In this document: in pieces, positions 32,997 to 40,910 of the stretch
Position numbering within the stretch: position 1 is the stretch's first letter
Layout: each line of letters opens with the position of its first letter
NCBI RefSeq assembly: GCF_004366635.1
Contig: NZ_SORN01000001.1
Span: 324,435-388,434 of the forward strand
DNA: 64,000 nt
Direction of reading: 5' to 3'
DNA from: Roseinatronobacter bogoriensis DSM 18756
GTDB taxonomy: Bacteria; Pseudomonadota; Alphaproteobacteria; Rhodobacterales; Rhodobacteraceae
The notes under the pieces: generated by a model
Told to the model about the DNA's origin: nothing
Database searches by the model: none
The model's input: only the letters and a program-made list of their open reading frames with translations
Made by a program: the position numbers and the translations under genes

Positions 32997-34097
32997 TCAG
33001 GCCGTGGGTTCGGCTACATGTACAGTGACGCGATGCACGACATTATTGGCAAATCCGCCAAGGTTATGGCTTGCATTCAGCGGCTGGACATTGCCCTCAG
33101 CGTCAGTGGCGCGGCAGGCAAGTTCGTGCTGGCCCGGTGTCGCCTGCCACTCGATCTGCCATGCCGACCACGCGTAGCGGTCTGTCGGGGCAGACAACTC
33201 TGCCTCTTGCCAAACGCCGTTGAGCAGCACCTCAACCTTGGTAATCGGCACGCCATCGCCTGACCATGCCCGCCCTGTAAGGGTGACGGGCCCGGGTTTC
33301 AGCCAGCGCGCGCGGGTGAACCAGTCCGGCACCCCCGGGGGCTTCATCAGCGATTTGACATGAATACGCGTGACAGGCTTGCCAAGATCGTGTTCATGGG
33401 TGCGGAAACGGTATGTTTCGACCTGCTGAAAGCCCTGATAGCGCAAGGTAAGCGCTTCGATCCGCGTCAGCCATTTGACCGAAGCCATGCCATACCAGCC
33501 CGGCACGATCAGCCGCAACGGTGCGCCATGCTGGGGCAAGAGCGGTGCACCATTCATGCCCCAGACCAGCATGACATCAAGCTGTGCAATTTCGTCGGGG
33601 GTCAGGCTGCGCCCATAAAAATGCGGCACACCCTTGTCATAGCCAAAATCTGCGCCGATAAAGGCGAAATCCTTCACATCCGCCTTGGGTTTTGCGCGTT
33701 CGATCAGCGGTGCAAGCGGGGTGCCTGTCCATTCTGATGTGCCGACGGCCTCATACATCCAGGGCATCGACAGGGGGCGCGCGGTCATGCCTGCGCGTCC
33801 ATTGCCCGCACATTCCAGCGTGACTGGGCGCGTGATCTGTGGCAGGTCGATGATTTCAGCCATGCTCAGGCTGAAAGGCGCATCAAACGCGCCCGAAAAT
33901 TCCAGCACATGGTCTGCGGCAGACAGGACCGGCACATCGAAATGGTTCAGCAGATAATGCAGGCCGGTCGGTGTGACGTCACAATCCAGCGTTTCCAGCA
34001 ATGCGCCGGAATTGCGGTTTGCAAGCGCGACCTCTTCGCGTGTGAATTCGGCGACCGTGTTCCGGGTGGAGGTGGTCAGGAAAGGGTTGTCTGTCAT
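32997..34097 (-). CDS. Sulfite-oxidase-family molybdoenzyme, no signal peptide
   Basis: A 366-residue protein with the sulfite-oxidase molybdopterin domain (residues about 40-235) and the C-terminal Mo-co dimerisation domain (about 245-360). The molybdenum-ligand Cys sits in VTLECAGNGR, and further family marks are PHFYGRSLTPDE and HGAPLRLIVPGWYGMASVKW. It begins MTDNPFLTTSTRNT with no Tat or Sec signal, so it should be cytoplasmic, unlike most SorA/SoxC enzymes. No heme domain is present. It is the last gene of the sdh-fum run, two bases after the fumarase beta stop. Substrate unproven. Confidence 0.85.
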   Translation of the reverse strand: MTDNPFLTTSTRNTVAEFTREEVALANRNSGALLETLDCDVTPTGLHYLLNHFDVPVLSAADHVLEFSGAFDAPFSLSMAEIIDLPQITRPVTLECAGNGRAGMTARPLSMPWMYEAVGTSEWTGTPLAPLIERAKPKADVKDFAFIGADFGYDKGVPHFYGRSLTPDEIAQLDVMLVWGMNGAPLLPQHGAPLRLIVPGWYGMASVKWLTRIEALTLRYQGFQQVETYRFRTHEHDLGKPVTRIHVKSLMKPPGVPDWFTRARWLKPGPVTLTGRAWSGDGVPITKVEVLLNGVWQEAELSAPTDRYAWSAWQIEWQATPGQHELACRATDAEGNVQPLNASHNLGGFANNVVHRVTVHVAEPTA

Positions 34098-34098
34098 G

Positions 34099-34764
34099 TC
34101 AGATCACCTCATCTGCGCGATCATCGCTTTCGCCGTATCGCTTCAGCACGGCGGGTTTGGTGCCTTCATACACACGCTCGATGTTCTCGGCAATCTTCGC
34201 ATTCTCGCGCTCGAACAGGCAATCGCCCTTCATGTCTGACGCCACAATGAACGGCCCCATCTTGTTGCAGCGGATGACCCACATCGCTTGCGCAAGGCCC
34301 AGTTCCTCGTTCCAGTGCACGGCCTCGACCTTCTCCACGCCACGGCCCAGCAATGCGCCAGTGCCATAGCCCACTGTTGAAAGATAGACCGCGCCATTGG
34401 GCACAAAGTAGTCCTTGTAATCGCGCGAGGTCATGCCGCCCTTGCCGATAATCAGCTTGGCGCCGGTTTTTGCCATCCATTCCGGCAGCCATTTGGCAAA
34501 GCGGAAAGAGGCGGTGGCGGTGACCGCGCCCATATCGAATGACCCGTCAGCATTGATCCGCGCAGCGGGCGAGCAGTGGAAATTAGCCGCGCTCTCAGAC
34601 GGCAGTTCCATAGGAATATTCGCCTGGTCCTCAAGCGCGCGCATATAGACACCTTCGCGCGCCGTATACATCAGCCCGTCCAGATAGACGATATCGCCCA
34701 GCCTGAGATCGGCAATCGCTTCGGGCGTCGGGGTGGTTGACAGACGTATTTCGCGCACACTCAT
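34099..34764 (-). CDS. Class I fumarase-type hydratase, beta subunit
   Basis: A 221-residue protein matching the C-terminal domain of class I fumarases and L(+)-tartrate dehydratase TtdB: LRLGDIVYLDGLMYTAREG, TATASFRFAKWLPEW, LIIGKGGMTSRDYKD and RCNKMGPFIVASD. With the alpha subunit it should add or remove water on a C4-dicarboxylate. The start 34764 overlaps the alpha-subunit stop (ATGA). Sequence alone does not separate fumarate from tartrate or a substituted dicarboxylate. Confidence 0.88.
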   Translation of the reverse strand: MSVREIRLSTTPTPEAIADLRLGDIVYLDGLMYTAREGVYMRALEDQANIPMELPSESAANFHCSPAARINADGSFDMGAVTATASFRFAKWLPEWMAKTGAKLIIGKGGMTSRDYKDYFVPNGAVYLSTVGYGTGALLGRGVEKVEAVHWNEELGLAQAMWVIRCNKMGPFIVASDMKGDCLFERENAKIAENIERVYEGTKPAVLKRYGESDDRADEVI

Positions 34765-35717
34765 TCTGCGGCCTCCCGTGCGGGTTCCCAATCGACAGTT
34801 TCGCGGCGCTGGTAGGGGGTGAACCAGTCCGGGTCAGTGCGGTATTCAACCCGCCCATCCGGCCAGAGCCGCGCGACCGCGCGCCGCGACGACAGGCAGA
34901 ACGCATGCACGGACATGGGCATCCCGCCGGTGTGGCAGTAGCCCACTTCGATATTGCAATCGATCACCATATTCTTGCCGACAAACCCCATTGCCCCCAT
35001 GCCGATGGAATTGCCCAATTCCTTGAACTCATCTTCCATGTCCGCGATGCGTGGGTCGGAATTTCGGCTGCCCACAGTGCGCAGGACGGATGCGCGCTTG
35101 CCAAGGGTCATGCAGGTGTCTTTCGATCCGCCCAATCCTATGCCGATGATTGCAGGCTGGCAGGCCAGCCCGCGTTTCCCGAAGGCCATCAGGCTGTCAA
35201 GATAGAAGCGCTTGATGCCCTGAATCCCGTCTGACGGGAACAACATGCGGTAATCGGTGCCGAACAACCCGCCCTTGTGAACAGTGATAAGGTCGATCCA
35301 GTCGCCCCGCGGTTCGAACCCGTATTCGATTTCAGGCGCGCCAATGCCGACATTGTTGTTGTGGTCGGTCCGCCAAAGCGGGTGCACGCGGTTCGGGCGC
35401 AGCGGCACGCCATTGGTCGCGCTGGCGGTCGCGCGGCGCAATGCGCCTTCAAGCGCGACCATACCACCCTGCACCTGTGCCTCATTGCCCAGTTTCACAA
35501 ACCAGCGCGGCACGCCGGTATCGCCGCACATGGCGCGGCGATCCTCTTTTGCGGCGTCATAATTGTCCAGCATGGCTTTCAGGACAAAAGACGACAGGTC
35601 GCCATCTTCGGTTTTTGCCGCTTGTTGCAGCCCGTCAAGATAGTCTTGCGGGATTTCGATGGCGGCCTTGTCCATCAGCTTCTCGGCGGTGGACTGGATC
35701 AGGTCGAGGGGGATCAT
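34761..35717 (-). CDS. Class I fumarase-type hydratase, alpha subunit
   Basis: A 318-residue protein equal to the N-terminal domain of class I fumarase/TtdA. Three Cys that hold the [4Fe-4S] cluster are visible in RAMCGDTGVP, GSKDTCMTLGK and GYCHTGGMP. I prefer ATG 35717, which has GGAGG six bases upstream; an ATG at 35732 overlapping the flavoprotein stop (ATGA) would add five residues. Placement directly after the flavoprotein gene suggests that the two steps are sequential, e.g. an unsaturated C4 acid made and then hydrated. Confidence 0.88.
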   Translation of the reverse strand: MIPLDLIQSTAEKLMDKAAIEIPQDYLDGLQQAAKTEDGDLSSFVLKAMLDNYDAAKEDRRAMCGDTGVPRWFVKLGNEAQVQGGMVALEGALRRATASATNGVPLRPNRVHPLWRTDHNNNVGIGAPEIEYGFEPRGDWIDLITVHKGGLFGTDYRMLFPSDGIQGIKRFYLDSLMAFGKRGLACQPAIIGIGLGGSKDTCMTLGKRASVLRTVGSRNSDPRIADMEDEFKELGNSIGMGAMGFVGKNMVIDCNIEVGYCHTGGMPMSVHAFCLSSRRAVARLWPDGRVEYRTDPDWFTPYQRRETVDWEPAREAAE

Positions 35718-35728
35718 CTGCGCCTCCG

Positions 35729-37492
35729 TCATTGTGCGGCAACCAGCGTTTCGGGCGCCCCTTCGGGCAGGACCGTCTCGCCCGGTCGTACGATGGTGAA
35801 TTGCACCGCTTCGCGCGTCACTTCCACCGGGCCTGCCTTGGCCTGGGCGACGGTGAAATAGCTGTCTTCCATCGCGCCGGGATCGGGGTAATCCTCGCGG
35901 TAATGCGCGCCGCGAGAATTGTCGCGCGCAAGGGCGGCCTTGGCGATCACTTCAGAAATGTCGCAGAGTGAACGCAGGTTCAGCCAGTCATGCCATGTCA
36001 GGTTAAAGGCCAGATTATCTGGCATGACCCCCACATCCATCAGCGCGTCAGAAACTTCGGCAATGCCGTTTAGCCCGCGTTTCAGCCCGGCCTCGGTCCG
36101 CATGACGCCGACCTCGTCCCACATGACGTTTTGCAACTGCTTGCGTAGCGGCAGCACAAGGTCCGGCGCGCGCGTCAGGGGATGGCAGGCGCGGGCCAGT
36201 TCAGCTTCGAGGGCGGTTTCGTCAGGCTCTCGCAGTGTGCCCATCTGGCGAATATTGGTGCCCATGACATCGCCTGCAATCCCGCCATAGACAGTGGAAT
36301 TCGCAACCCCATTCCCGCCCAGCCGGTTGGAGCCATGCGCGCCACCTGCATCTTCGCCCGCAACATACAGCCCCTCCATTGCGGTTCGCGTGTCCACATC
36401 GACCACAACGCCGCCCATGAAATAATGTGCCGTTGGTACCACTTCGACCTTGCCGCCAGCCAGATCGAAGCCGCAATCGGCGCAGCGCTCGACCATGCCC
36501 TTGAATTTCTTTGCCACGAATTCAGGGCCAAGATGCGCCATCGAGATGAACACCCCTTCCTGTTCCGGGTTGTTGTTCTTGCGCATCTCGGCATAGATGC
36601 CACGGCTAACCACATCACGCGTGGCGCGTTCGCCCTTGGCGTCATAGTCGAACATGAAACGCTGGCCCGCGTGGTTGATCAATTGCCCCCCTGCGCCGCG
36701 CAAGCCCTCCTCCAGCACGGTGCCGGTCATGCGGGTATGGTCACCTGCCAGCAGGCCCGTCGGGTGAAACTGTACCATTTCCATATCGCGCAAGGGCAGA
36801 CCCGCGCGCAGCGCCATCGCCAGCCCGTCCATTGTCTTGTCGCCGCTGGGGGTGTGATACTTGTACATTGTCGGCCCGCCGCCCGTGGCCATCAGCACGG
36901 TTTTCGCGCGCACAAACCGAAAGCGCCCGGTGCGCATGTCGATCATCAGCACCCCGGCAAGCGCGCTGCCGTCCTTGGTCGGGATCAAGCCGATTGCGCG
37001 GTGTTCCTGCAACTTCTCGACCGGGCGGGACAAGACTTGTTCCATCAGCCGGTTGATAATCTCGATCCCGGTCAGATCGCCCTTGTGCACGGTGCGGTCC
37101 GCTGTCTGGCCGGCAAAGGCTTTCTGGTGCAGCGTCCCATCCGCGTTGCGGTCGAAGAAGCAGCCGATCTCATTCTCCAATTCGCGGATGCGCACCACGG
37201 CCTGTTCACACAAGCGCCAGGCCATGTCCTGATTGGGCAGCCATTTGCCGCCCTGAATCGTATCCATGAAATGCCGCTCGACACTGTCGCCGCCACCGAC
37301 CGCAACATTATAGCCGCCCTGCACCATGCGCGTGCAGCCGCATTTGCCGATCAGCCCCTTGACCGCGATGGTGACCTTGGTGCCTTCCGGCGCAGTTTGC
37401 AACGCGTGCAACGCCGCGAACAACCCCGCGCCCCCTGTGCCAAGGATCAGGATGTCAGTGTCGTGCCGGTCGATGTCTTTTACGGTAAACAT
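35729..37492 (-). CDS. Succinate dehydrogenase/fumarate reductase-like flavoprotein subunit
   Basis: A 587-residue FAD subunit. FAD binding: ILGTGGAGLFAALHA (residues 16-30). Active-site blocks: MVQFHPTGLL, EEGLRGAGGQL, TAHYFMGGVVVD and GAHGSNRLGGNGVANS, so dicarboxylate-binding His and Arg are kept. The loop that normally holds the covalently flavinylated His (SHTVAAQGG) reads CGCTRMVQGG here (residues 51-60), with Cys53 at or near that place. FAD is therefore probably non-covalent or held differently. The second gene set for complex II components normally lies elsewhere, so this may be a specialised paralogue. Confidence 0.88.
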   Translation of the reverse strand: MFTVKDIDRHDTDILILGTGGAGLFAALHALQTAPEGTKVTIAVKGLIGKCGCTRMVQGGYNVAVGGGDSVERHFMDTIQGGKWLPNQDMAWRLCEQAVVRIRELENEIGCFFDRNADGTLHQKAFAGQTADRTVHKGDLTGIEIINRLMEQVLSRPVEKLQEHRAIGLIPTKDGSALAGVLMIDMRTGRFRFVRAKTVLMATGGGPTMYKYHTPSGDKTMDGLAMALRAGLPLRDMEMVQFHPTGLLAGDHTRMTGTVLEEGLRGAGGQLINHAGQRFMFDYDAKGERATRDVVSRGIYAEMRKNNNPEQEGVFISMAHLGPEFVAKKFKGMVERCADCGFDLAGGKVEVVPTAHYFMGGVVVDVDTRTAMEGLYVAGEDAGGAHGSNRLGGNGVANSTVYGGIAGDVMGTNIRQMGTLREPDETALEAELARACHPLTRAPDLVLPLRKQLQNVMWDEVGVMRTEAGLKRGLNGIAEVSDALMDVGVMPDNLAFNLTWHDWLNLRSLCDISEVIAKAALARDNSRGAHYREDYPDPGAMEDSYFTVAQAKAGPVEVTREAVQFTIVRPGETVLPEGAPETLVAAQ

Positions 37493-37493
37493 G

Positions 37494-37835
37494 TCAGATT
37501 GCCTGCATCAGGAATATGATTGAGATGAAGAATGCGCCCGCAGTGGCCGCGGCTGCCCATGTCTTTTGTGCGGCGTTCCACGGCAGCCACTCCAGCGCCA
37601 TCAGCCGCAAGCCGCCGAACATATGGACGGCCAGCAAAAAAACCAGCCCGGTTTCCGCAAGTTTCACAATTGGCAAGTCGGACAATGTCAGGAATGCATC
37701 AAGCTGTGCGGCATTGTTCAGCGCCAGCGACAACACCCAGAAATGGACAGGCAGGAACAGCGCCAAGCCAATCCCAGAAATGCGATGCAGGATATAGGCC
37801 AGCCATAAGGGATGGGCGCGCGCAACGGCTTTCAT
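37494..37835 (-). CDS. SdhD-like membrane anchor subunit
   Basis: A 113-residue protein with three membrane helices: AYILHRISGIGLALFLPVHF (about 12-31), VKLAETGLVFLLAVHMFGGL (about 57-77) and AAATAGAFFISIIFLMQAI at the end. HR in the first and H in the second helix fit quinone/heme positions of complex II anchors. The ATG shares one base with the upstream stop (TGATG). It lies one base before the flavoprotein gene. Confidence 0.75.
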   Translation of the reverse strand: MKAVARAHPLWLAYILHRISGIGLALFLPVHFWVLSLALNNAAQLDAFLTLSDLPIVKLAETGLVFLLAVHMFGGLRLMALEWLPWNAAQKTWAAAATAGAFFISIIFLMQAI

Positions 37836-38173
37836 CACACCCCCCCCGCCGTTACGGCCCAGACAGCGCGCGCGCCCAGTGCAAACAAGCCAAACCCGAT
37901 AACACCGCTTAGCGCATTCAGCGCCGTCCCGCGCAAACCCGCCCATTCTGACAAGACGACCCTCAGCCCCAAACCCGCATGGATCGAGACAGCCACCACG
38001 AACATGCCGTAGAACAGGAACCAGAAGACAGAACCTTGTGTCCGGCCCAGAATTTCAGCCGCCGTCAGCCCGCCTTGAATGGCGTAGATCATGACGCCCA
38101 GATGCACCAACACAAACGGGGCCATGACCAACGCACTCAACCGTTGCGCCATATAAAGGTGAAAAGGGGTCAT
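37835..38173 (-). CDS. SdhC-like membrane anchor subunit
   Basis: A 112-residue protein with three membrane helices (LSALVMAPFVLVHLGVMIYA; FWFLFYGMFVVAVSIHAGLG; ALSGVIGFGLFALGARAVWA). AQRLSAL in helix 1 and HAGLGLRVVLSEW after helix 2 follow the complex II cytochrome b pattern. It overlaps the iron-sulfur subunit gene by four bases. Two separate three-helix anchors imply an SdhCD-type rather than a single FrdC-type complex. Confidence 0.75.
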   Translation of the reverse strand: MTPFHLYMAQRLSALVMAPFVLVHLGVMIYAIQGGLTAAEILGRTQGSVFWFLFYGMFVVAVSIHAGLGLRVVLSEWAGLRGTALNALSGVIGFGLFALGARAVWAVTAGGV

Positions 38174-38901
38174 TTGGCCCTCCCTTTGAAAAAACGCTGT
38201 GTCGTCGCGCGTTTCAGCCCGGCAATGGCAGAAAGCGGGTCAAGGCCGTTCGGGCAATAGGCCGTGCAAGACCCCATCGAATGGCAGGAATGGCACCCGC
38301 CCTTGCCGGAAACTGCGTCAAGTATCGTGTCCTTGTCCGCATCCTTTGCGTCATTATACAAGGTCCAGGCGCGTTGCAGGGCGGCTGGTCCCAGATAGTC
38401 AGGGTCGCCTGCGACCGTGTCGCATGCAGAATAGCAGATCGAGCAGTTGATACATTCTATCCCCGAACTTGCGACGACCCGTTCAGGCTGCTCCGGGTTG
38501 ATCGCGGCTATGTCATCATCCCGGCTGCGGGTGGGGTGGTGGCGGCCTTCGGCAGCGACCCATTTGTCGAAGAATGGGTCCATATCGGCAGCCAGATCCT
38601 TGATGACCGGCAGGTTGCGCAGGGGCGCGATTTCGATCTTTCCGCCGTTGAGCACCTTGTTGACATGTGTGCGGCAGGTCCAGCGCGGCACCCCGTTCAC
38701 CATCATCGCGCATGAGCCGCACATGCCAACGCGACATGCAAAGCGGTAGGTGAGGGTCGGGTCGGCGTTCTGCTGAATCCATGATACAACATCAAGCACG
38801 GTCTGACTCTCGAATGCGGGCACCTCGAATACCTGCAGGCGTTGCGGAGTGTCTGGCCCGCCGCGCTGCACCGTTACGGAAATGATCTCTCGTTCTGACA
38901 C
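38170..38901 (-). CDS. Succinate dehydrogenase/fumarate reductase-like iron-sulfur subunit
   Basis: A 243-residue protein carrying electrons from FAD to quinone. [2Fe-2S] ligands are in CRVGMCGSCAMMVNG with the later Cys of WTCRTHV; the [4Fe-4S] motif is CINCSICYSACD; the third cluster motif is CHSMGSCTAYCPNGLDP. All three sets are complete. It is the first gene of the minus-strand run sdhB-like, sdhC-like, sdhD-like, flavoprotein, fumarase alpha, beta, sulfite-oxidase-like, whose joints are all overlaps or short gaps. The LysR-type box at 38986 lies about 85 bases upstream. Confidence 0.9.
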   Translation of the reverse strand: MSEREIISVTVQRGGPDTPQRLQVFEVPAFESQTVLDVVSWIQQNADPTLTYRFACRVGMCGSCAMMVNGVPRWTCRTHVNKVLNGGKIEIAPLRNLPVIKDLAADMDPFFDKWVAAEGRHHPTRSRDDDIAAINPEQPERVVASSGIECINCSICYSACDTVAGDPDYLGPAALQRAWTLYNDAKDADKDTILDAVSGKGGCHSCHSMGSCTAYCPNGLDPLSAIAGLKRATTQRFFKGRAK

Positions 38902-38979
38902 GTCTGGCTTCCATCCTCCGATTGATTGCGCATCTGTATTTCTAATAATGTGCTAACGAAAAGCCAAAAAAAATTAGAT

Positions 38980-39002
38980 TAAATGTAAGAAAAACTTACT
39001 GA
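38980..39002. promoter_or_regulatory. LysR-type box in divergent promoter region
   Basis: Contains TAAGAAAAACTTA (38986-38998), a T-N11-A box. With flanks TAAATG before and CTGA after it matches the element upstream of the lysR at 31340 over about 23 bases, with one substitution and one gap. The surroundings (38935-39115) are strikingly A+T-rich, as expected for two back-to-back promoters. Confidence 0.65.
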
Positions 39003-39148
39003 AAAGGGTAAAACACTGCATTTGCTTGAAAAACCTTGCCTCCTCACCTTTTGAATAGCTAAGCATAAACAATTAAAATTATCAATAACGAAAAAATAAC
39101 TTGAAATTTATTCACGCTATAGGAATGATGACGGCGGGAGGACTTTTC

Positions 39149-40798
39149 TTGCGTGATCATCAGACAACTCTGGGGGCGGACGCCCTGATTCAATGCCTGC
39201 GGGATGCTGGCGTGACGTGTATTTTCTCGCTTTCGGGCAACCAGATCATGCCGGTCTATGATGCGATTCTGGACAGCGGCATCCGGCTGGTTCATGTCCG
39301 GCACGAAGCTGCCGCCGTCTATATGGCCGAAGCATGGGCGCAACTGACTGGCCAGATCGGCGTGGCGCTGGTGACGGCGGGCGCAGGGTTCGGAAATGCG
39401 CTTGGCGCGCTGATCTCGGCGCGCGCATCGGAAACGCCTGTCCTGCTGCTAAGTGGGGATTCGCCGCGCGGGCAGGATGGAATGGGCGCGTTTCAGGAAA
39501 TGGATCAGGTTGCGATGGCGCGGCCCATTACCAAATTTGCAACGCGTGCCAGTACCGCAGACCAGCTACCCGGCGAACTGGCGCAGGCCATTGCAACGGC
39601 ACACTCGGGCAGGCCCGGCCCTGTGCATCTGGCCTTGCCGGTCGATGTTCTGACGAGCCCGCTTGAAGGCCCTGCAACCTTCGATGCTACACCAGATGTA
39701 CAAGACCTTCGCCAGTCTGATGCCGAGGGCATTTTGGCCTTCATGAACACGGCGCAGCGCCCGCTTGTGCTGGTCGGGCCAGCCATGGCGCGCACGCGGA
39801 CAGGGGGTGCACTGGCGCAACTTGAATCTGCCCTCAATGCCCCGGTGATCTGCATGGAAAGCCCGCGCGGGTTGCGCGACCCGTCGCTGGGCGCGCTGAT
39901 CGACCTGACGCGAAATGCGGACCGGATTCTTCTACTGGGGAAATCGGCAGATTTCACCACGGGCTTTCTGGGCAAGGATATGGGTGCGCCAGATGCGCGC
40001 TTTGCGATCATTGCCCCGGAAGAGGCCGAACTGGCGCGGGCGCGCGCACGTATCGGCAACCGGTTGGATGTCGCAGCTCAGGCCGATGCACTGCCCGCGC
40101 TGCGCCGGATCGTAAGCTGCGCCACACATGCCCCCGACCGGGCCGCATGGTTGGCAGAGGCGAAGCAGGCGCTGGCCCTGCGCGCTGATTTGCCCGCCGA
40201 TACCGCAACGCACCTGCACCCGATTCAGGTTGGAGCAGCGATCGAGGCGCAATTGGCGCGTGCGCCCGGGTCTGTGCTGATCTGCGACGGCGGCGAATTC
40301 GGCCAGTGGATGCAGGCCATTCGTCATGACGGCCCGCGCGTGATTAACGGGGTGTCAGGTGCAATTGGGGCAGGGCCTGCCTATGCGATAGCCGCAAGCA
40401 TTGCCTGCCCGGATGTTCCCGTCATTGCCGCAATGGGGGATGGAACGGCGGGGTTTTTGCTGGCTGAATATGAAACCGCTGCCCGCGAAGGCGCGCGATT
40501 TACCGCCGTGATCGGCAATGACAACCTCTGGAATGCCGAGCACCAGATCCAGATCCGTGAATTTGGCGCAGATCGCACGCATGGATGCACATTGTCGTCG
40601 CAGGCCCGTTACGATTTGTCGGCCAGCGCATTGGGCGGTTTCGGGGTCTATGTCGATGCAAATGACCCTGCCGCACTGCAAGGCGCGCTGGACCAAGCGC
40701 AAGCCTCTGGCCTGCCCGCCTGTGTCAATGTGCGGATCGTCCCCGCCCCGGCGCCGGTCGTGCAGGGCAAATCAGCCGCGTCCGAGGCGACGCATTGA
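39149..40798 (+). CDS. ThDP-dependent enzyme of the acetolactate synthase family
   Basis: A protein of about 549 residues. The N-terminal PYR domain has the cofactor-activating Glu in HVRHEAAAVYMAEAW; a central domain follows; the C-terminal PP domain holds the ThDP/Mg2+ motif GDGTAGFLLAEY...GNDN. The best ribosome site (GGGAGGA, 39136-39142) serves TTG 39149; ATG 39125 or 39128 upstream is possible. Substrate cannot be read from sequence: 2-oxoacid decarboxylases, ligases and acetolactate-type synthases share this layout. It diverges from the sdh-like operon and precedes the TctCBA transporter. Confidence 0.8.
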   Translation: MRDHQTTLGADALIQCLRDAGVTCIFSLSGNQIMPVYDAILDSGIRLVHVRHEAAAVYMAEAWAQLTGQIGVALVTAGAGFGNALGALISARASETPVLLLSGDSPRGQDGMGAFQEMDQVAMARPITKFATRASTADQLPGELAQAIATAHSGRPGPVHLALPVDVLTSPLEGPATFDATPDVQDLRQSDAEGILAFMNTAQRPLVLVGPAMARTRTGGALAQLESALNAPVICMESPRGLRDPSLGALIDLTRNADRILLLGKSADFTTGFLGKDMGAPDARFAIIAPEEAELARARARIGNRLDVAAQADALPALRRIVSCATHAPDRAAWLAEAKQALALRADLPADTATHLHPIQVGAAIEAQLARAPGSVLICDGGEFGQWMQAIRHDGPRVINGVSGAIGAGPAYAIAASIACPDVPVIAAMGDGTAGFLLAEYETAAREGARFTAVIGNDNLWNAEHQIQIREFGADRTHGCTLSSQARYDLSASALGGFGVYVDANDPAALQGALDQAQASGLPACVNVRIVPAPAPVVQGKSAASEATH

Positions 40799-40808
40799 CC
40801 ACCCGCGT

Positions 40809-40836
40809 AGGTGACGTGAGTGGAGGCACGTCACCT
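40809..40836 (+). terminator. Stem-loop after the ThDP gene
   Basis: Perfect 10-base arms AGGTGACGTG and CACGTCACCT around an 8-base loop, 11 bases after the stop. No T-run follows, so termination may be partial. Confidence 0.6.
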
Positions 40837-40844
40837 GAAGTTAT

Positions 40845-40871
40845 CCCGGGGACAGAGGAAAGATCCCCGGG
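40845..40871 (+). terminator. Second stem-loop before tctC
   Basis: Arms CCCGGGGA and TCCCCGGG (40845-40852, 40864-40871) with an 11-base loop, placed 8 bases after the first hairpin. The tandem pair probably reduces read-through into tctC or protects the upstream mRNA. Confidence 0.6.
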
Positions 40872-40910
40872 CTTAGGCTATCATCACTATCTTTTAAGGG
40901 AGGAGACAAG

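Noticed and set aside
36182..37519. A 445-codon open frame on the plus strand opposite the flavoprotein gene
   Set aside because: The opposite strand encodes a flavoprotein with all active-site blocks; the plus-strand product is His/Gln-rich and unlike any family.
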